Shown here: in pieces, positions 8,290-17,209 of the stretch
How the letters are laid out: the number at the start of each line of letters is the position of its first letter
How positions within the stretch are numbered: the stretch's first letter is position 1
Assembly (NCBI RefSeq): GCF_022811685.1
Contig: NZ_CP094532.1
Coordinates: 310,001 to 374,000 of the forward strand
Length of the DNA stretch: 64,000 nt
Source: Chryseobacterium suipulveris
Lineage (GTDB): Bacteria > Bacteroidota > Bacteroidia > Flavobacteriales > Weeksellaceae
Reading direction: 5' to 3'
Notes under the pieces: model-generated
Told to the model about the DNA's origin: nothing
The model's input: only the letters and a program-made list of their open reading frames with translations
Database searches by the model: none
Made by a program: the position numbers and the translations under genes

Positions 8290-10083
8290 TTATTTTGATT
8301 TGGAGTTCTCTGCCCAAAGTCCTAACTGAAGCAGGTTCCAGTGTTTTTTGTCTTTGTTTAATGACTGTTGTGCCGCCTCGAAATCGATGAAGTTAAAAAC
8401 TTCGGATGTTTTGTCTTTCAACAGGTCGTCGGATAATTTCATCATACTTTCTTCCTCAAACCATTTTTCTACGGAAGATCCGAATCCCTGTTTGTGGCGT
8501 TTTCTGATGGTTTCCGTCCAGTAGTTTTGCATGGCTTCACGAAGAATGATTTTATCGTTGGCTGAATCAAGTTTCAGATTTTCAGGAAGTTGGATGCAGA
8601 ATTCCGCGAAATCTTTATCTAAAAATGGAGTTCTCACTTCCAGCGAATTCGCCATCGCCATGCGGTCGGATTTCACGAGCATGTTTCCGGGAACATATTT
8701 TTCGAGATCGGTTCGCATAATATCGTTCAGCGAATGTGGGTTTGCTGTGAAGCTATATTCCTGATGATATTTGGAGTGGATTCCCAGCTCTGAAATTTCC
8801 TTAGAATTAAAAAAGTTTCTGACTCTGTTCTGGTGGAAATCCAAAATATTCTGGTGGGCAATATTTTCCTTTGTTAGATAAGAAGTCTGCCGAAATTTCC
8901 CGAATTGCTTTAACCCAAACTTAACCAGGGCATTATTGTAGCTAAAATGGTTTTTTAGCTGATTTTCAACAGTGTAAAAGTGATAGCCGCCGAAAAGTTC
9001 GTCTCCAACATCTCCTGCCAAAACAACTTTCAGATGTCTTGCTGCCGCTTCGCAGATTTTGTATTGCGGAACGTAGCTCATATCTGCGAACGGCTCGTCA
9101 AAATAGGGCGAAATCTTCAAAAGTTCACTTGCGATATCTCCACGGTTTTCATGGATTTCGATATGGTTGGTTTGGTATTTCTGGGCAATTTCTTCTGCAA
9201 ATTTCAATTCGCTGTGTTCTCCCGAATACCCGAAACTGATGGTGGTTTGTTTGGGCTTGAACTCGTTCACCATTGCGACAATCGTGGAAGAATCCAATCC
9301 GCCGCTCAGGAAACTTCCGACTTCCACATCTGCAACCAACTGTTTTTCAACTGCCTTTTTTAACAACGAAGTAAATTCCTCCTTCGCTTCGGAAAGTGAA
9401 ACCTGAATATCGTTTTTCGGGATCGAGTAATATCTTTCTACTTCAATTTTCCCATTGAAATACGTGAGCAAATGAGCGGGAGGAAGTGTGAAAATGTTGG
9501 AATAAATACTTTGATTAGCACTCACATAACCGTATTGTAGGAAATGGTAAAGCGCCTCGTTATTGATTTTCGGTTCCACCAAACCGGTCGCCAAAATTGC
9601 TTTAATCTCGGATGCAAAAATAAATTCACCGTTTTTTCCGGTAGCGTAGAAAAAGGGTTTTTCGCCAAAGCGGTCTCTTCCACAGAAGAGTTGCTGTTTT
9701 TCCTCGTCCCAAATTGCGAAAGCAAACATTCCCGGAAGTTCGTTCAGCAACGCTTTTCCGTTTTTCTGATACATGGCGAGAATGACTTCGGTGTCGGAAG
9801 TCCCGTGATATGGATAATCTGAGTACTTTTTCTTTAGTTCCTGATAACCGTATATTTCACCATTCAGAACAGTACATTCATTTTTGGTGTTCGAGAACAT
9901 CGGCTGTTTTCCGGTTTCGGACAGGTCGATTATCGAAAGCCGGCGATGACCGAGCGCGACATTCTCATAAAATTCATGATGCCCCGAATCCGGACCGCGG
10001 TGAATTATGGCGTCGGTCATCTTCTGAAGCTGCTCAGCATATCTTTTTGCGTTGGGTGTTATGATTCCTGCGATTCCGCACAT
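8290..10083 (-). CDS. asnB: Asparagine synthase (glutamine-hydrolysing)
   Basis: A 597-residue class B asparagine synthetase. The mature N-terminus MCGIAGI supplies the catalytic Cys2 of the glutamine amidotransferase domain (about 1-200), with RHRGPD-like HRGPDSG at 28-34 and NGEIYGY at 74-80. The synthetase domain has the ATP-pyrophosphatase loop SGGLDSS (260-266). In polysaccharide loci such paralogues are often amidotransferases that amidate uronic or amino acids on the glycan (family knowledge), which would fit ugd in the same operon; a housekeeping asparagine role cannot be excluded. The start is fixed because Cys2 must follow Met1. Confidence 0.92.
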   Translation of the reverse strand: MCGIAGIITPNAKRYAEQLQKMTDAIIHRGPDSGHHEFYENVALGHRRLSIIDLSETGKQPMFSNTKNECTVLNGEIYGYQELKKKYSDYPYHGTSDTEVILAMYQKNGKALLNELPGMFAFAIWDEEKQQLFCGRDRFGEKPFFYATGKNGEFIFASEIKAILATGLVEPKINNEALYHFLQYGYVSANQSIYSNIFTLPPAHLLTYFNGKIEVERYYSIPKNDIQVSLSEAKEEFTSLLKKAVEKQLVADVEVGSFLSGGLDSSTIVAMVNEFKPKQTTISFGYSGEHSELKFAEEIAQKYQTNHIEIHENRGDIASELLKISPYFDEPFADMSYVPQYKICEAAARHLKVVLAGDVGDELFGGYHFYTVENQLKNHFSYNNALVKFGLKQFGKFRQTSYLTKENIAHQNILDFHQNRVRNFFNSKEISELGIHSKYHQEYSFTANPHSLNDIMRTDLEKYVPGNMLVKSDRMAMANSLEVRTPFLDKDFAEFCIQLPENLKLDSANDKIILREAMQNYWTETIRKRHKQGFGSSVEKWFEEESMMKLSDDLLKDKTSEVFNFIDFEAAQQSLNKDKKHWNLLQLGLWAENSKSK

Positions 10084-10089
10084 TATTTT

Positions 10090-11661
10090 TTATTTTTTCT
10101 GAAAATGCTCCGGTAAATATAAGGTAAATCTACCCGCTTTTACTTTTGTATAATTTTCAGGACGTTTTACAAATTTCATTGGATTTAAATCGCTGATGGA
10201 GAATGGGTATTCATCATTTTCGATGTATATATAGTCGTCCGGCGTTTTGCCCTGTTTTTCCATCATAAATTTAATATAATCTTTTAATGTAAAATAATAG
10301 GGAACCGGTGCTTTAGCGTTCAGGATATAGAGATATCCGGTCAGATTATTTTTGGAATAAACCACATTTTCCTGGTTTTGAAGGTAAGGACGTAAGTCTT
10401 CAATATCTTTTTTGCGTTTGGCGTCCAGATAAAGAATGTTGCCGTTTATTTCAACTGGCACGGTTTGTTCTGTATATACAAAATCTTTCCAGCCCTTCTC
10501 ATGAATGAACTGCGGATAAACAATTACGCCCCACAGAAATGATGCGAGATAGATAAGGTATAATCTTAAAGAATAAATCTTGAGCAATATAGTATTGAGC
10601 GCCAGAAAAAAGTAAATCTGATACATACCTCCCCGAATATGAAAATAAAATCCAGAACCGAACGCAAGACCAAAAGGAACAAGCCACAGCACAGCGACTA
10701 AAGTTTTTTCTTCCAATAACACTGGTTCCAAAAAGAAACGGTACAATAAAAGACCAAGAAAAAAATACAGCATATAAAGATTACTGAAAAAGAACGACAG
10801 GACAATTAATAGACCACCAAAAATCAGTATTATCTTATCGAGCATCTCTTTTTTTCGCAGTACATTTTTATGATAATAAGTAATAAAAACTGCTAAAGGA
10901 ACAAAAACAAAACCAATCACCTGTGCAAACCAGAAGGCATAAAACCTTATGGGATGTTGCTTACGGTGGAAATGTTTATATATTTTGATGTATTCTAACT
11001 GGCTGATGTAGGAACTGATACTCTGGATAAAGGTAAAATAAAACGTTATACCTAAAACCAGACCGCCAAAAAAGAAATATATCGCGGATCTCTGTTTTTT
11101 CCAGTAGTTAATCAGGATGAACAAAACGACAGGACCAATGGCAAGTGCATGCGGGATTCCGTCGAAAAAGATTAATGCCAGAAATAATCCAGAAATCAGC
11201 AGCAAGAAATGTTTTTTATACATCCCAAACAAAATAAGACAGGAGAGTCCCAGATTCATGAGAAGGATATTTCCATGATATTGATTGAGAACGATTATTG
11301 TACCGTGCCAACTGAGAAAATTGATGCAGACACCCAGAAAACCAAACAGAACGGGATGAATCCGAAGCCGGAAATACTTGGCCGCCAAAAAAAATAGTAA
11401 CCACGATGATAGGTTCACCAAAGCAAAGGTGATTATCCTAAAATGATAAATATTATCTGTATAAAAAATCTGGAAAATCCTGAAGTAATTGGTGGCATCA
11501 ATCGTAATCATGTCCCTGAAATCCCGAAAGTGCATCAGGTAATAGGCCTCATCATTCATTACCAACCCCTTATCGAAGTTGGAATAATTGAACCAGCCCA
11601 TGAACAGCGCACAGACGATAAACAGAATTCCCGTAATATTCCAGTATAACTTTTTTTCCAT
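10090..11661 (-). CDS. Polytopic membrane protein, GT-C-like glycosyltransferase candidate
   Basis: A 523-residue protein with roughly ten or more hydrophobic helices spread over residues 8-380 and a soluble C-terminal part (about 385-523). The first extracytoplasmic loop contains GLVMNDEAYYLMHFRDF; an Asp-Glu pair at this place is the hallmark of GT-C enzymes that use polyprenyl-phosphate sugars (family knowledge). I do not recognise a specific family, so the assignment is inferred from topology and this loop. It starts four bases downstream of the methyltransferase gene stop and ends six bases before asnB, within the operon. It could add a side-branch sugar in the periplasm. Confidence 0.62.
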   Translation of the reverse strand: MEKKLYWNITGILFIVCALFMGWFNYSNFDKGLVMNDEAYYLMHFRDFRDMITIDATNYFRIFQIFYTDNIYHFRIITFALVNLSSWLLFFLAAKYFRLRIHPVLFGFLGVCINFLSWHGTIIVLNQYHGNILLMNLGLSCLILFGMYKKHFLLLISGLFLALIFFDGIPHALAIGPVVLFILINYWKKQRSAIYFFFGGLVLGITFYFTFIQSISSYISQLEYIKIYKHFHRKQHPIRFYAFWFAQVIGFVFVPLAVFITYYHKNVLRKKEMLDKIILIFGGLLIVLSFFFSNLYMLYFFLGLLLYRFFLEPVLLEEKTLVAVLWLVPFGLAFGSGFYFHIRGGMYQIYFFLALNTILLKIYSLRLYLIYLASFLWGVIVYPQFIHEKGWKDFVYTEQTVPVEINGNILYLDAKRKKDIEDLRPYLQNQENVVYSKNNLTGYLYILNAKAPVPYYFTLKDYIKFMMEKQGKTPDDYIYIENDEYPFSISDLNPMKFVKRPENYTKVKAGRFTLYLPEHFQKK

Positions 11662-11664
11662 CCT

Positions 11665-12450
11665 TTATTTTTTTTGGCAGAGAATACTGAACCCTGAAGC
11701 CACATTTTTGCTCATTGGGTGATGCTGAAGAATCAAATCGATGAATTTCAGTGGAAACGTAAGCACCATAAAGAAAAGATACAGCACTGTATGCAGCGGC
11801 TTAATTCCGAAAGAAAAAAGCAACGCCAACCATTCCTGAAGATTCCATAACATTCCTGAAGTTGGTCCGATTGGTTTTAATCTCAAGATTTCAAATTCGC
11901 GGAACTGGTGTTTCATACCTTCATAAGTAAACCGCTGAAAATCGTAAGGCGATGCGTGAAACGGCTGCATAAAGGGAATAAAGCAATAGATTTTACCACC
12001 AGGTTTTAATATTCGGTGAATTTCTGCAATTACTTTTTGCGGATTTGGAACGTGCTCTAGAACTGCAATATTGATAATATAGTCCACAGAATTGTCTTTA
12101 AAAGGGATGTTCTCGATGTCGCAAATTATATCGACGTTTTCATACGGAAGCAGATCCACATTCAGTAAATCATCACCAAAATCAGAATTTCCGCTGCCTA
12201 AATTTAGTGCGACAAGATTTTTACCCTTGATTTCGTTCTTAATGATTTTCCGAGCATCAAAAAAAGGTTGGGGAAAAACAGGGCTGATTAATTCAATTAA
12301 AAAGTTATATAAACCACTGAATTTCTTTATTTTATATTTAATCTTGTCCAAAAAATCCGTAACAACTTCTTCCTGAACAGGAATGAAAATGTATTTGTCG
12401 TTCTTTACTTCAAATGGGTCTTTAAAAAGAGAGGTGGAAATATTTTTCAT
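11665..12450 (-). CDS. SAM-dependent methyltransferase (Methyltransf_11 type)
   Basis: A 261-residue class I methyltransferase. Motif I appears as VALNLGSGNSDFGDDLLNVD (about 78-97), followed by DIICDIENIPFKDNSVDYI and the post-motif LKPGGKIYCFIPF. The C-terminal 50 residues are hydrophobic (LLFSFGIKPLHTVLYLFFMVLTF), suggesting membrane association near the site of glycan assembly. Its ATG overlaps the stop codon of the aminotransferase gene by one base. The acceptor is unknown. Confidence 0.82.
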   Translation of the reverse strand: MKNISTSLFKDPFEVKNDKYIFIPVQEEVVTDFLDKIKYKIKKFSGLYNFLIELISPVFPQPFFDARKIIKNEIKGKNLVALNLGSGNSDFGDDLLNVDLLPYENVDIICDIENIPFKDNSVDYIINIAVLEHVPNPQKVIAEIHRILKPGGKIYCFIPFMQPFHASPYDFQRFTYEGMKHQFREFEILRLKPIGPTSGMLWNLQEWLALLFSFGIKPLHTVLYLFFMVLTFPLKFIDLILQHHPMSKNVASGFSILCQKK

Positions 12451-13583
12451 TAAAATGTGTTTAGAAATTCGATGATTTTGCGCTGTTCTTCTTCCTGAAG
12501 TTCATAATAGAAAGGCAACCTCAACAAACAGTCTTCAAAATGATCGGAATTTTTCAGAATTCTGCCATCATGTTTCTCATTATAAAAATCACTTTTATGG
12601 AGAGAGAGATAATGAAATACTGCCAAAATATCATTTTCTTTTAGTTTCTTAATCATTCTCATGCGGTCTTCAAGATTTTTGAAAACCAGATAAAACATGT
12701 GCGCATTGTTGGTCGCGAAATCCGGAATTTTTGGTAAAGAAAAATTGGGATTGTCCTTTAAGCCCTCATAATATCGATCCCAAATCGATTTTCTTTTATT
12801 CTGGATGTCTTCCAAATTTTCCAGCTGCGCCCAAAGAAAAGCAGAAATGATTTCACTTGGTAAAAAAGAAGAACCTGTATCTACCCATCCGTATTTGTTC
12901 ACTTCGCCGCGGAAAAAAGAAGACCTGTTAGTTCCCTTTTCCCAGATAATTTCGGCACGGTCAATAAATTTCTCGTTGTTAATGGCCAACATTCCGCCTT
13001 CACCAGAAATAATATTTTTTGTTTCGTGGAAAGAGAATGCTGCCAAATCACCGATGCTTCCAAGTGCTTTTTTTTCACCGTTTGAAAAAGTATAGAAACT
13101 GTCGATTGCCTGTGCAGCATCTTCGATGACGATAAGGTTATATTTCTTCGCAATTTCCAAGATTTTTTCCATATCGCATGAAACTCCTGCGTAATGTACC
13201 ACCACAATTGCTTTGGTTTTAGTGGTAATTAATTCTTCAATCTTATTGGCATCGATATTTGGATTATCGCTGTACGAGTCTGCAAAAACAATCTTTGCTC
13301 CTTGTCTCACAAACGCCAAAGCGGTGGAAACAAAGGTGTAACTTGGGATAATGACTTCATCATCTTTTTCAATACCTGCAAGAATTGCAGCCATTTCTAA
13401 AGCGTCGGTGCAGGACGTTGTGAGCAGGGCTTTTTTGAAACCGTACTGTTCTTCAAAAAACTGCTGGCATTTCTGGGTGAAAACGCCATTGCCGGAAATT
13501 TTTCCGGTGGCTACGGCCTCTTCTATATATTTGGTTTCTTTGCCGGTTAAATAAGGCTTATTGAATGGCGTCATTTTTTCCAA
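12450..13583 (-). CDS. rffA: dTDP-4-amino-4,6-dideoxygalactose transaminase (WecE/RffA-like, DegT/DnrJ family)
   Basis: A 377-residue PLP-dependent sugar aminotransferase that matches the WecE pattern closely: PFNKPYLTGKE at the start, the SCTDALEMAAIL substrate/PLP-binding stretch (57-68), EVIIPSYTFVSTALAFV, the IEDAAQ motif (153-158) and the Schiff-base lysine in SFHETKN (K189). WecE makes dTDP-Fuc4N from dTDP-4-keto-6-deoxyglucose (family knowledge). The following gene is a WecD-like acyltransferase and overlaps by 13 bases, so together they would give an N-acylated 4-amino-dideoxy sugar. An ATG three codons further in is an alternative start. Confidence 0.87.
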   Translation of the reverse strand: MEKMTPFNKPYLTGKETKYIEEAVATGKISGNGVFTQKCQQFFEEQYGFKKALLTTSCTDALEMAAILAGIEKDDEVIIPSYTFVSTALAFVRQGAKIVFADSYSDNPNIDANKIEELITTKTKAIVVVHYAGVSCDMEKILEIAKKYNLIVIEDAAQAIDSFYTFSNGEKKALGSIGDLAAFSFHETKNIISGEGGMLAINNEKFIDRAEIIWEKGTNRSSFFRGEVNKYGWVDTGSSFLPSEIISAFLWAQLENLEDIQNKRKSIWDRYYEGLKDNPNFSLPKIPDFATNNAHMFYLVFKNLEDRMRMIKKLKENDILAVFHYLSLHKSDFYNEKHDGRILKNSDHFEDCLLRLPFYYELQEEEQRKIIEFLNTF

Positions 13584-14263
13584 AAGTGTTTTATGATGAG
13601 TTCTTCCTTTATTTTGTAGCCCATTTTTTCATAAAAATTACAGGCTTGTAAATTTTGTTTTTGGGTAGGAATTTCCATTGTTTTCATAACGTTTTGATAG
13701 CAAAAATCTTCTGCAAAAATCAATATTTTTTTTCCGTATCCTTTTCCCTGAAAAGCCGGATTTGTTGCGATAAGTCCTATTTTGCCAATGAGTTCTGCCT
13801 TTTGCACTGTAACAAAAGCGACAGGAGTATTTCCTGCTTCAATGTAAAAAGTTTTAATAGCGAATTTTTTGTTTAGACTGTTAGCAACCCATTCGTCATA
13901 CAGTTTCTTAAACTTTTCGACACCAAAATTCTGATCCAGTAGGAAGCGACTATTTTTTCCACTTTCATAGGACAATGTTTTGAAAAAATCAGAATTTCTT
14001 TGTTCCTGATCAGTATCTTTTATTTCAAGATCATTGTTCTGATTTATAGGACTTAGCGTTTTTTCAAAAATTACTTTAGTTTCCTCAAATGTTTTTTCAA
14101 AGCCGGGTATTTCTACATCAAAACTTTTGTTTTGTTTAGATACAATAAGATCAAAATCAAGATTTTCAATTGCAATATTTGAGTCTAAAAAAAAAACTTC
14201 ACCAATATTCTTTTCAAAAAAATCGGAGTCCCAATTCAGTTTTTTAATTTTCATGTGATTCAT
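13571..14263 (-). CDS. WecD/RffC-like GNAT acyltransferase (dTDP-4-amino sugar N-acyltransferase candidate)
   Basis: A 230-residue GNAT protein. The opening KIKKLNWDSDFFEKNIGEV resembles the N-terminal domain of WecD/RffC, and the C-terminal GNAT core shows IGLIATNPAFQGKGYGKKI (about 168-186; Q-x-x-G-x-G/K) and ACNFYEKMGYKI. It overlaps the upstream GT2 gene by 20 bases and the downstream WecE-like gene by 13 bases. A second ATG nine bases in (14252-14254) gives MKIKKLNWD and may be the true start. The role, N-acylation of the WecE product, is inferred from pairing. Local base composition is AT-rich. Confidence 0.74.
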   Translation of the reverse strand: MNHMKIKKLNWDSDFFEKNIGEVFFLDSNIAIENLDFDLIVSKQNKSFDVEIPGFEKTFEETKVIFEKTLSPINQNNDLEIKDTDQEQRNSDFFKTLSYESGKNSRFLLDQNFGVEKFKKLYDEWVANSLNKKFAIKTFYIEAGNTPVAFVTVQKAELIGKIGLIATNPAFQGKGYGKKILIFAEDFCYQNVMKTMEIPTQKQNLQACNFYEKMGYKIKEELIIKHFWKK

Positions 14264-15161
14264 CTATAATAAATACCGGACGGTTTTTTGTCTGATTGAA
14301 TGTTTTTCCAAGGTAAATACCGACTACACCTATACAACTGATAATCACCCCCGAAAGAAACCATATGGAAAGAATAAGCGAACTGAAACCGGGTTCAGTA
14401 ATTTTGCCCATAAAATACCAAATAACAAAAAAGACTGCAACAAAAAGTGCCAGAGCTGAAATGGTGAGTCCAAACCCAACAAAGATTTTCAGAGGTTTGT
14501 CAGAGAACGAAATAATGACATTAAACGCCAGTGAAAGCAATTTTGAAAAACTGTAAGATGAGGTTCCTTCTTCCCGGTTAGCATGTTCAATTGGGATTGC
14601 AGTAGATTTGAATCCAACCCAATTGACAAAAAGCGGAAAAAACTTAATATTGTCATTAACTGATAAAACTGATTGAATAACTTTTTTATTGTAAATTCCA
14701 AAGTTGGCAATCTCCTTATTAATTTCGATTCCGGCGAGGTAATTAAATGCTTTATAAAAAAGTTGGGAACCCATTTTTTTTGAAAATGAATCTTTGCGCT
14801 GCTCTCTTCGTGCTAAGACAACATCAAAACCTTGCTTCGCTTTCTCATACAATTTTTCGATTTCTTTCGGCTGATCCTGCATATCGCAATCCATGACTAC
14901 GATCCAGTCGCCTTTGGCTTTGGAAAGTCCTGCCATAATTGTGGGGTGTTGCCCGAAGTTGCGGCTTAACCGAAAAATTTTTAGGTTTTGATTTTCAGCA
15001 GCAAGATTTTGCATCACTTCCCAGGAATTATCGGGACTACGGTCGTCAACTAAAATAATTTCGTAGGATTCACCGATTTTGGCCATTACTTTTTCAATTT
15101 CTGAAACCAAAATGGGTAGTATTTTTTCGGCGCGGTAAACGGGACTTACGATGCTGATCAT
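14244..15161 (-). CDS. Membrane-anchored glycosyltransferase family 2 (DPM1/GtrB-like)
   Basis: I place the start at the ATG 15159-15161 (MISIVSPVYRAEKIL), giving 305 residues; upstream in-frame codons exist but do not look like family sequence. The GT-A domain has LVDDRSPDNSWEVM and VVMDCDMQDQP (DxD). The C-terminus holds two strong membrane helices (about residues 230-255 and 262-285; GFGLTISALALFVAVFFVIW), as in GtrB, ArnC and polyprenyl-phosphate sugar transferases. Such enzymes load undecaprenyl phosphate with a sugar for use by GT-C enzymes, so it may feed the membrane protein at 10090-11661 (inference). Confidence 0.85.
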   Translation of the reverse strand: MISIVSPVYRAEKILPILVSEIEKVMAKIGESYEIILVDDRSPDNSWEVMQNLAAENQNLKIFRLSRNFGQHPTIMAGLSKAKGDWIVVMDCDMQDQPKEIEKLYEKAKQGFDVVLARREQRKDSFSKKMGSQLFYKAFNYLAGIEINKEIANFGIYNKKVIQSVLSVNDNIKFFPLFVNWVGFKSTAIPIEHANREEGTSSYSFSKLLSLAFNVIISFSDKPLKIFVGFGLTISALALFVAVFFVIWYFMGKITEPGFSSLILSIWFLSGVIISCIGVVGIYLGKTFNQTKNRPVFIIDESHEN

Positions 15162-15268
15162 TTGTGTTTTTTCCTTTGTAAATATACTGATTTTTATGAA
15201 CGAATATTCAATGTTATTCAGCTGTATTATGAACAGTACCCTCTTCGAGGTCATAGTTAAATCACGTT

Positions 15269-15394
15269 CTACTTAAATGCCACCGGAAGAAAGATCAGAT
15301 ACCCTTGTGCAACAACAATGCTTATCGCTGCGAGTAAAACACAGTTGGCCAACAATTGAAAGGGAAGATGATTATAAATTTTCTCTAAGTGCAT
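15269..15394 (-). CDS. Possible 41-residue membrane peptide
   Basis: A small open frame, ATG at 15392-15394 and TAG at 15269-15271. The product begins MHLEKIYNHLPFQLLANC and continues with one hydrophobic helix (VLLAAISIVVAQGYLIFLPV). It overlaps the end of the GT2 gene by 23 bases, fills an otherwise empty 210-base gap and reads in operon direction. It could be a genuine small membrane protein or the remnant of a larger gene. No function can be named. Confidence 0.3.
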   Translation of the reverse strand: MHLEKIYNHLPFQLLANCVLLAAISIVVAQGYLIFLPVAFK

Positions 15395-16313
15395 AATAAC
15401 GATACCTGGTTTTCAGCAGTTTGGGATTAAGTATTGATGAAATTACAAAATAAGTGTATTTTTTAAGACCGGTCAAAGCAGCAATTTTGGAGGAGAGCAT
15501 TTTAAGCTTGAAAAGTTCTAGGGCTTCGGAAGGCATTTCTCTGATAGATTTTGCCCATTCATACAGTGAGCGGTAAAGCAGATGCTGGTTGCTGAAAAAC
15601 TTTCGCGAAAAATTCTGCACACTGGAGAACGTGTTTTCTTCATGACCGGTGCGGATGGCTACCGCCCTTTCGATAAAGCCGCTTTTCAGGTGGCAGTGCC
15701 ATGACAGTTTTACAATAAAGTCTTTGTCTTCGTGCATCCGCAGGTTTTCATTCAAGCGGAGTTTTGTTTTTTCCAGGGCACTTCGGCGCAAAGTAGTGGC
15801 AATCAGTGAAAAAAAAGTTCCGAAATCAGGCTTCAGTTGGGTGAGTCCATAAAAAACTTCTTTCCCTTCGGCAGGGTGGTACACGGTGGTCAGTCCGGTA
15901 TCATTAATCACCTCGAGGTATTTTTTTTTACCTGCTTCCGTTACGAATTCAACTCCGATCGCACCAAAAACCCCATCCACTTTAGGGTTCTTGAAAAGTT
16001 CTCTTTCTGCATCGAACCGGTTGGGCAGCCAATAGTCATCGGCGTCCAGAAAAGCGATAAAATCCTGTGTGGCATAATCCATGCCGATGTTCCGAGTTGC
16101 AGAAACACCGCGGTTTTCGTTGTCGGGATGTGTCAGTACCTTTACTTCCGGAAATTGGTGTTCAAGATTCCGGCATATTGTGAGCGAACCATCTTTAGAG
16201 CCGTCATCAATCAGCAGTATTTCTTTTACCTCGGGGAACTGCCGAACCGAATCCACCGCTTTTTCGATGAAACCAGCAGCGTTATAAATGGGGATGATGG
16301 CGGTGATGGTCAT
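15372..16313 (-). CDS. Glycosyltransferase family 2 (paralogue 3 of 3)
   Basis: A 313-residue GT2 enzyme with MTITAIIPIYNAAGFIEKAV, LIDDGSKDGS and the metal site IAFLDADDYWLPNRF. It aligns throughout with the two paralogues at 6332-7276 and 7330-8262, including the C-terminal VAIRTGHEENTFS segment. Its ATG overlaps the stop of the upstream GT2 by four bases. Base composition here is normal for the genome (31 of 60 bases G+C at 15841-15900) whereas the coupled upstream gene is very AT-rich, so a composition boundary lies at this junction. Confidence 0.9.
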   Translation of the reverse strand: MTITAIIPIYNAAGFIEKAVDSVRQFPEVKEILLIDDGSKDGSLTICRNLEHQFPEVKVLTHPDNENRGVSATRNIGMDYATQDFIAFLDADDYWLPNRFDAERELFKNPKVDGVFGAIGVEFVTEAGKKKYLEVINDTGLTTVYHPAEGKEVFYGLTQLKPDFGTFFSLIATTLRRSALEKTKLRLNENLRMHEDKDFIVKLSWHCHLKSGFIERAVAIRTGHEENTFSSVQNFSRKFFSNQHLLYRSLYEWAKSIREMPSEALELFKLKMLSSKIAALTGLKKYTYFVISSILNPKLLKTRYRYYALRENL

Positions 16314-17209
16314 TTAATAATCTTATTGAGAATAAGGTATGTCTTTGGTAATGCTATTATCTTTTTATAATATCCTAGATGCAAATACACTTTAAAAAGG
16401 CTGAACCCTAAAGGAATATTATTGTGATAGCGGTAATAAATCTGATGATCAACTAACTTTTTTAGTGATTCTATTGTAAGATTTTTATAATGATTTTTTA
16501 TAAGGTACTTTTCAAAAGCAATTTTTGCTTCTTTCTTTATTACAAGGTTATCTTTTCGGCCAGAGATATTTTCATTGCTTACTCTAACATATACTTTCGC
16601 TTCATTTATGAAATAAATTGGTTTACATTCACTAAATTCAAAAACCGCAACATCGTCTGCAGCCCATGCTAACGGAAAATCTTTAAATCGTATTTTTTGT
16701 ATTTGAGATTTTCGAAAGATATGTTCCGACAGACTGGAGCGTTCGCCTTTAACTATTTTGTAGCCAAGATGTTCTGCTGGATCAATGAGTTTCGGATAAT
16801 TTGTAAACTCATTCAAGGTTTTTCCAGCTTCATCAATCCAACATTGTGAAAATTTTATCACATTGTATTGTTTCGCCTCAATTTCAGAAAGATGGTTATA
16901 GAATTCCTGAACAAAATTAATGGACAGAACATCATCATCGCCCAAAATTAATATCCATTCCTCATCCTTTGTTTCGGAAATCACACGTTCCCATTGTGAA
17001 ACTAGGCTTCTCCTACCCAAATTTTCAGAATACTCAATGTATTTATGGTTAATAGTTCTCAGATTTTCTTCAATGAGCGGTAATGGATCATCAGGACTTG
17101 CATCATTACCAATATAAGCTTTGAAATCTTTACAAGTTTGATTTTCCAGCGAGGTAAGAGTGTCTTTGAAAAAATCTATTTTATAATATGGGATTACAAT
17201 GGCAAGCAT
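16310..17209 (-). CDS. Glycosyltransferase family 2, AT-rich
   Basis: A 299-residue GT2 enzyme: MLAIVIPYYKIDFFKDTL, the GNDASPDDP loop and ILGDDDVLS as the metal-binding motif (about 90-98). It is different from the three paralogues in the locus. The gene is markedly AT-rich (16 of 60 bases G+C at 16561-16620), like the methyltransferase next to it and the C-terminal half of wzt, which points to a separate origin for this block. It is joined by ATGA to the downstream GT2 and lies directly after the methyltransferase stop. Confidence 0.87.
   Translation of the reverse strand: MLAIVIPYYKIDFFKDTLTSLENQTCKDFKAYIGNDASPDDPLPLIEENLRTINHKYIEYSENLGRRSLVSQWERVISETKDEEWILILGDDDVLSINFVQEFYNHLSEIEAKQYNVIKFSQCWIDEAGKTLNEFTNYPKLIDPAEHLGYKIVKGERSSLSEHIFRKSQIQKIRFKDFPLAWAADDVAVFEFSECKPIYFINEAKVYVRVSNENISGRKDNLVIKKEAKIAFEKYLIKNHYKNLTIESLKKLVDHQIYYRYHNNIPLGFSLFKVYLHLGYYKKIIALPKTYLILNKIIK

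Noticed and set aside
14753-15254. Longer GT2 start at 15254 (31 extra residues)
   Set aside because: The extra residues are not family-like, and MISIVSPVYRAEKIL at 15161 is the normal GT2 start.
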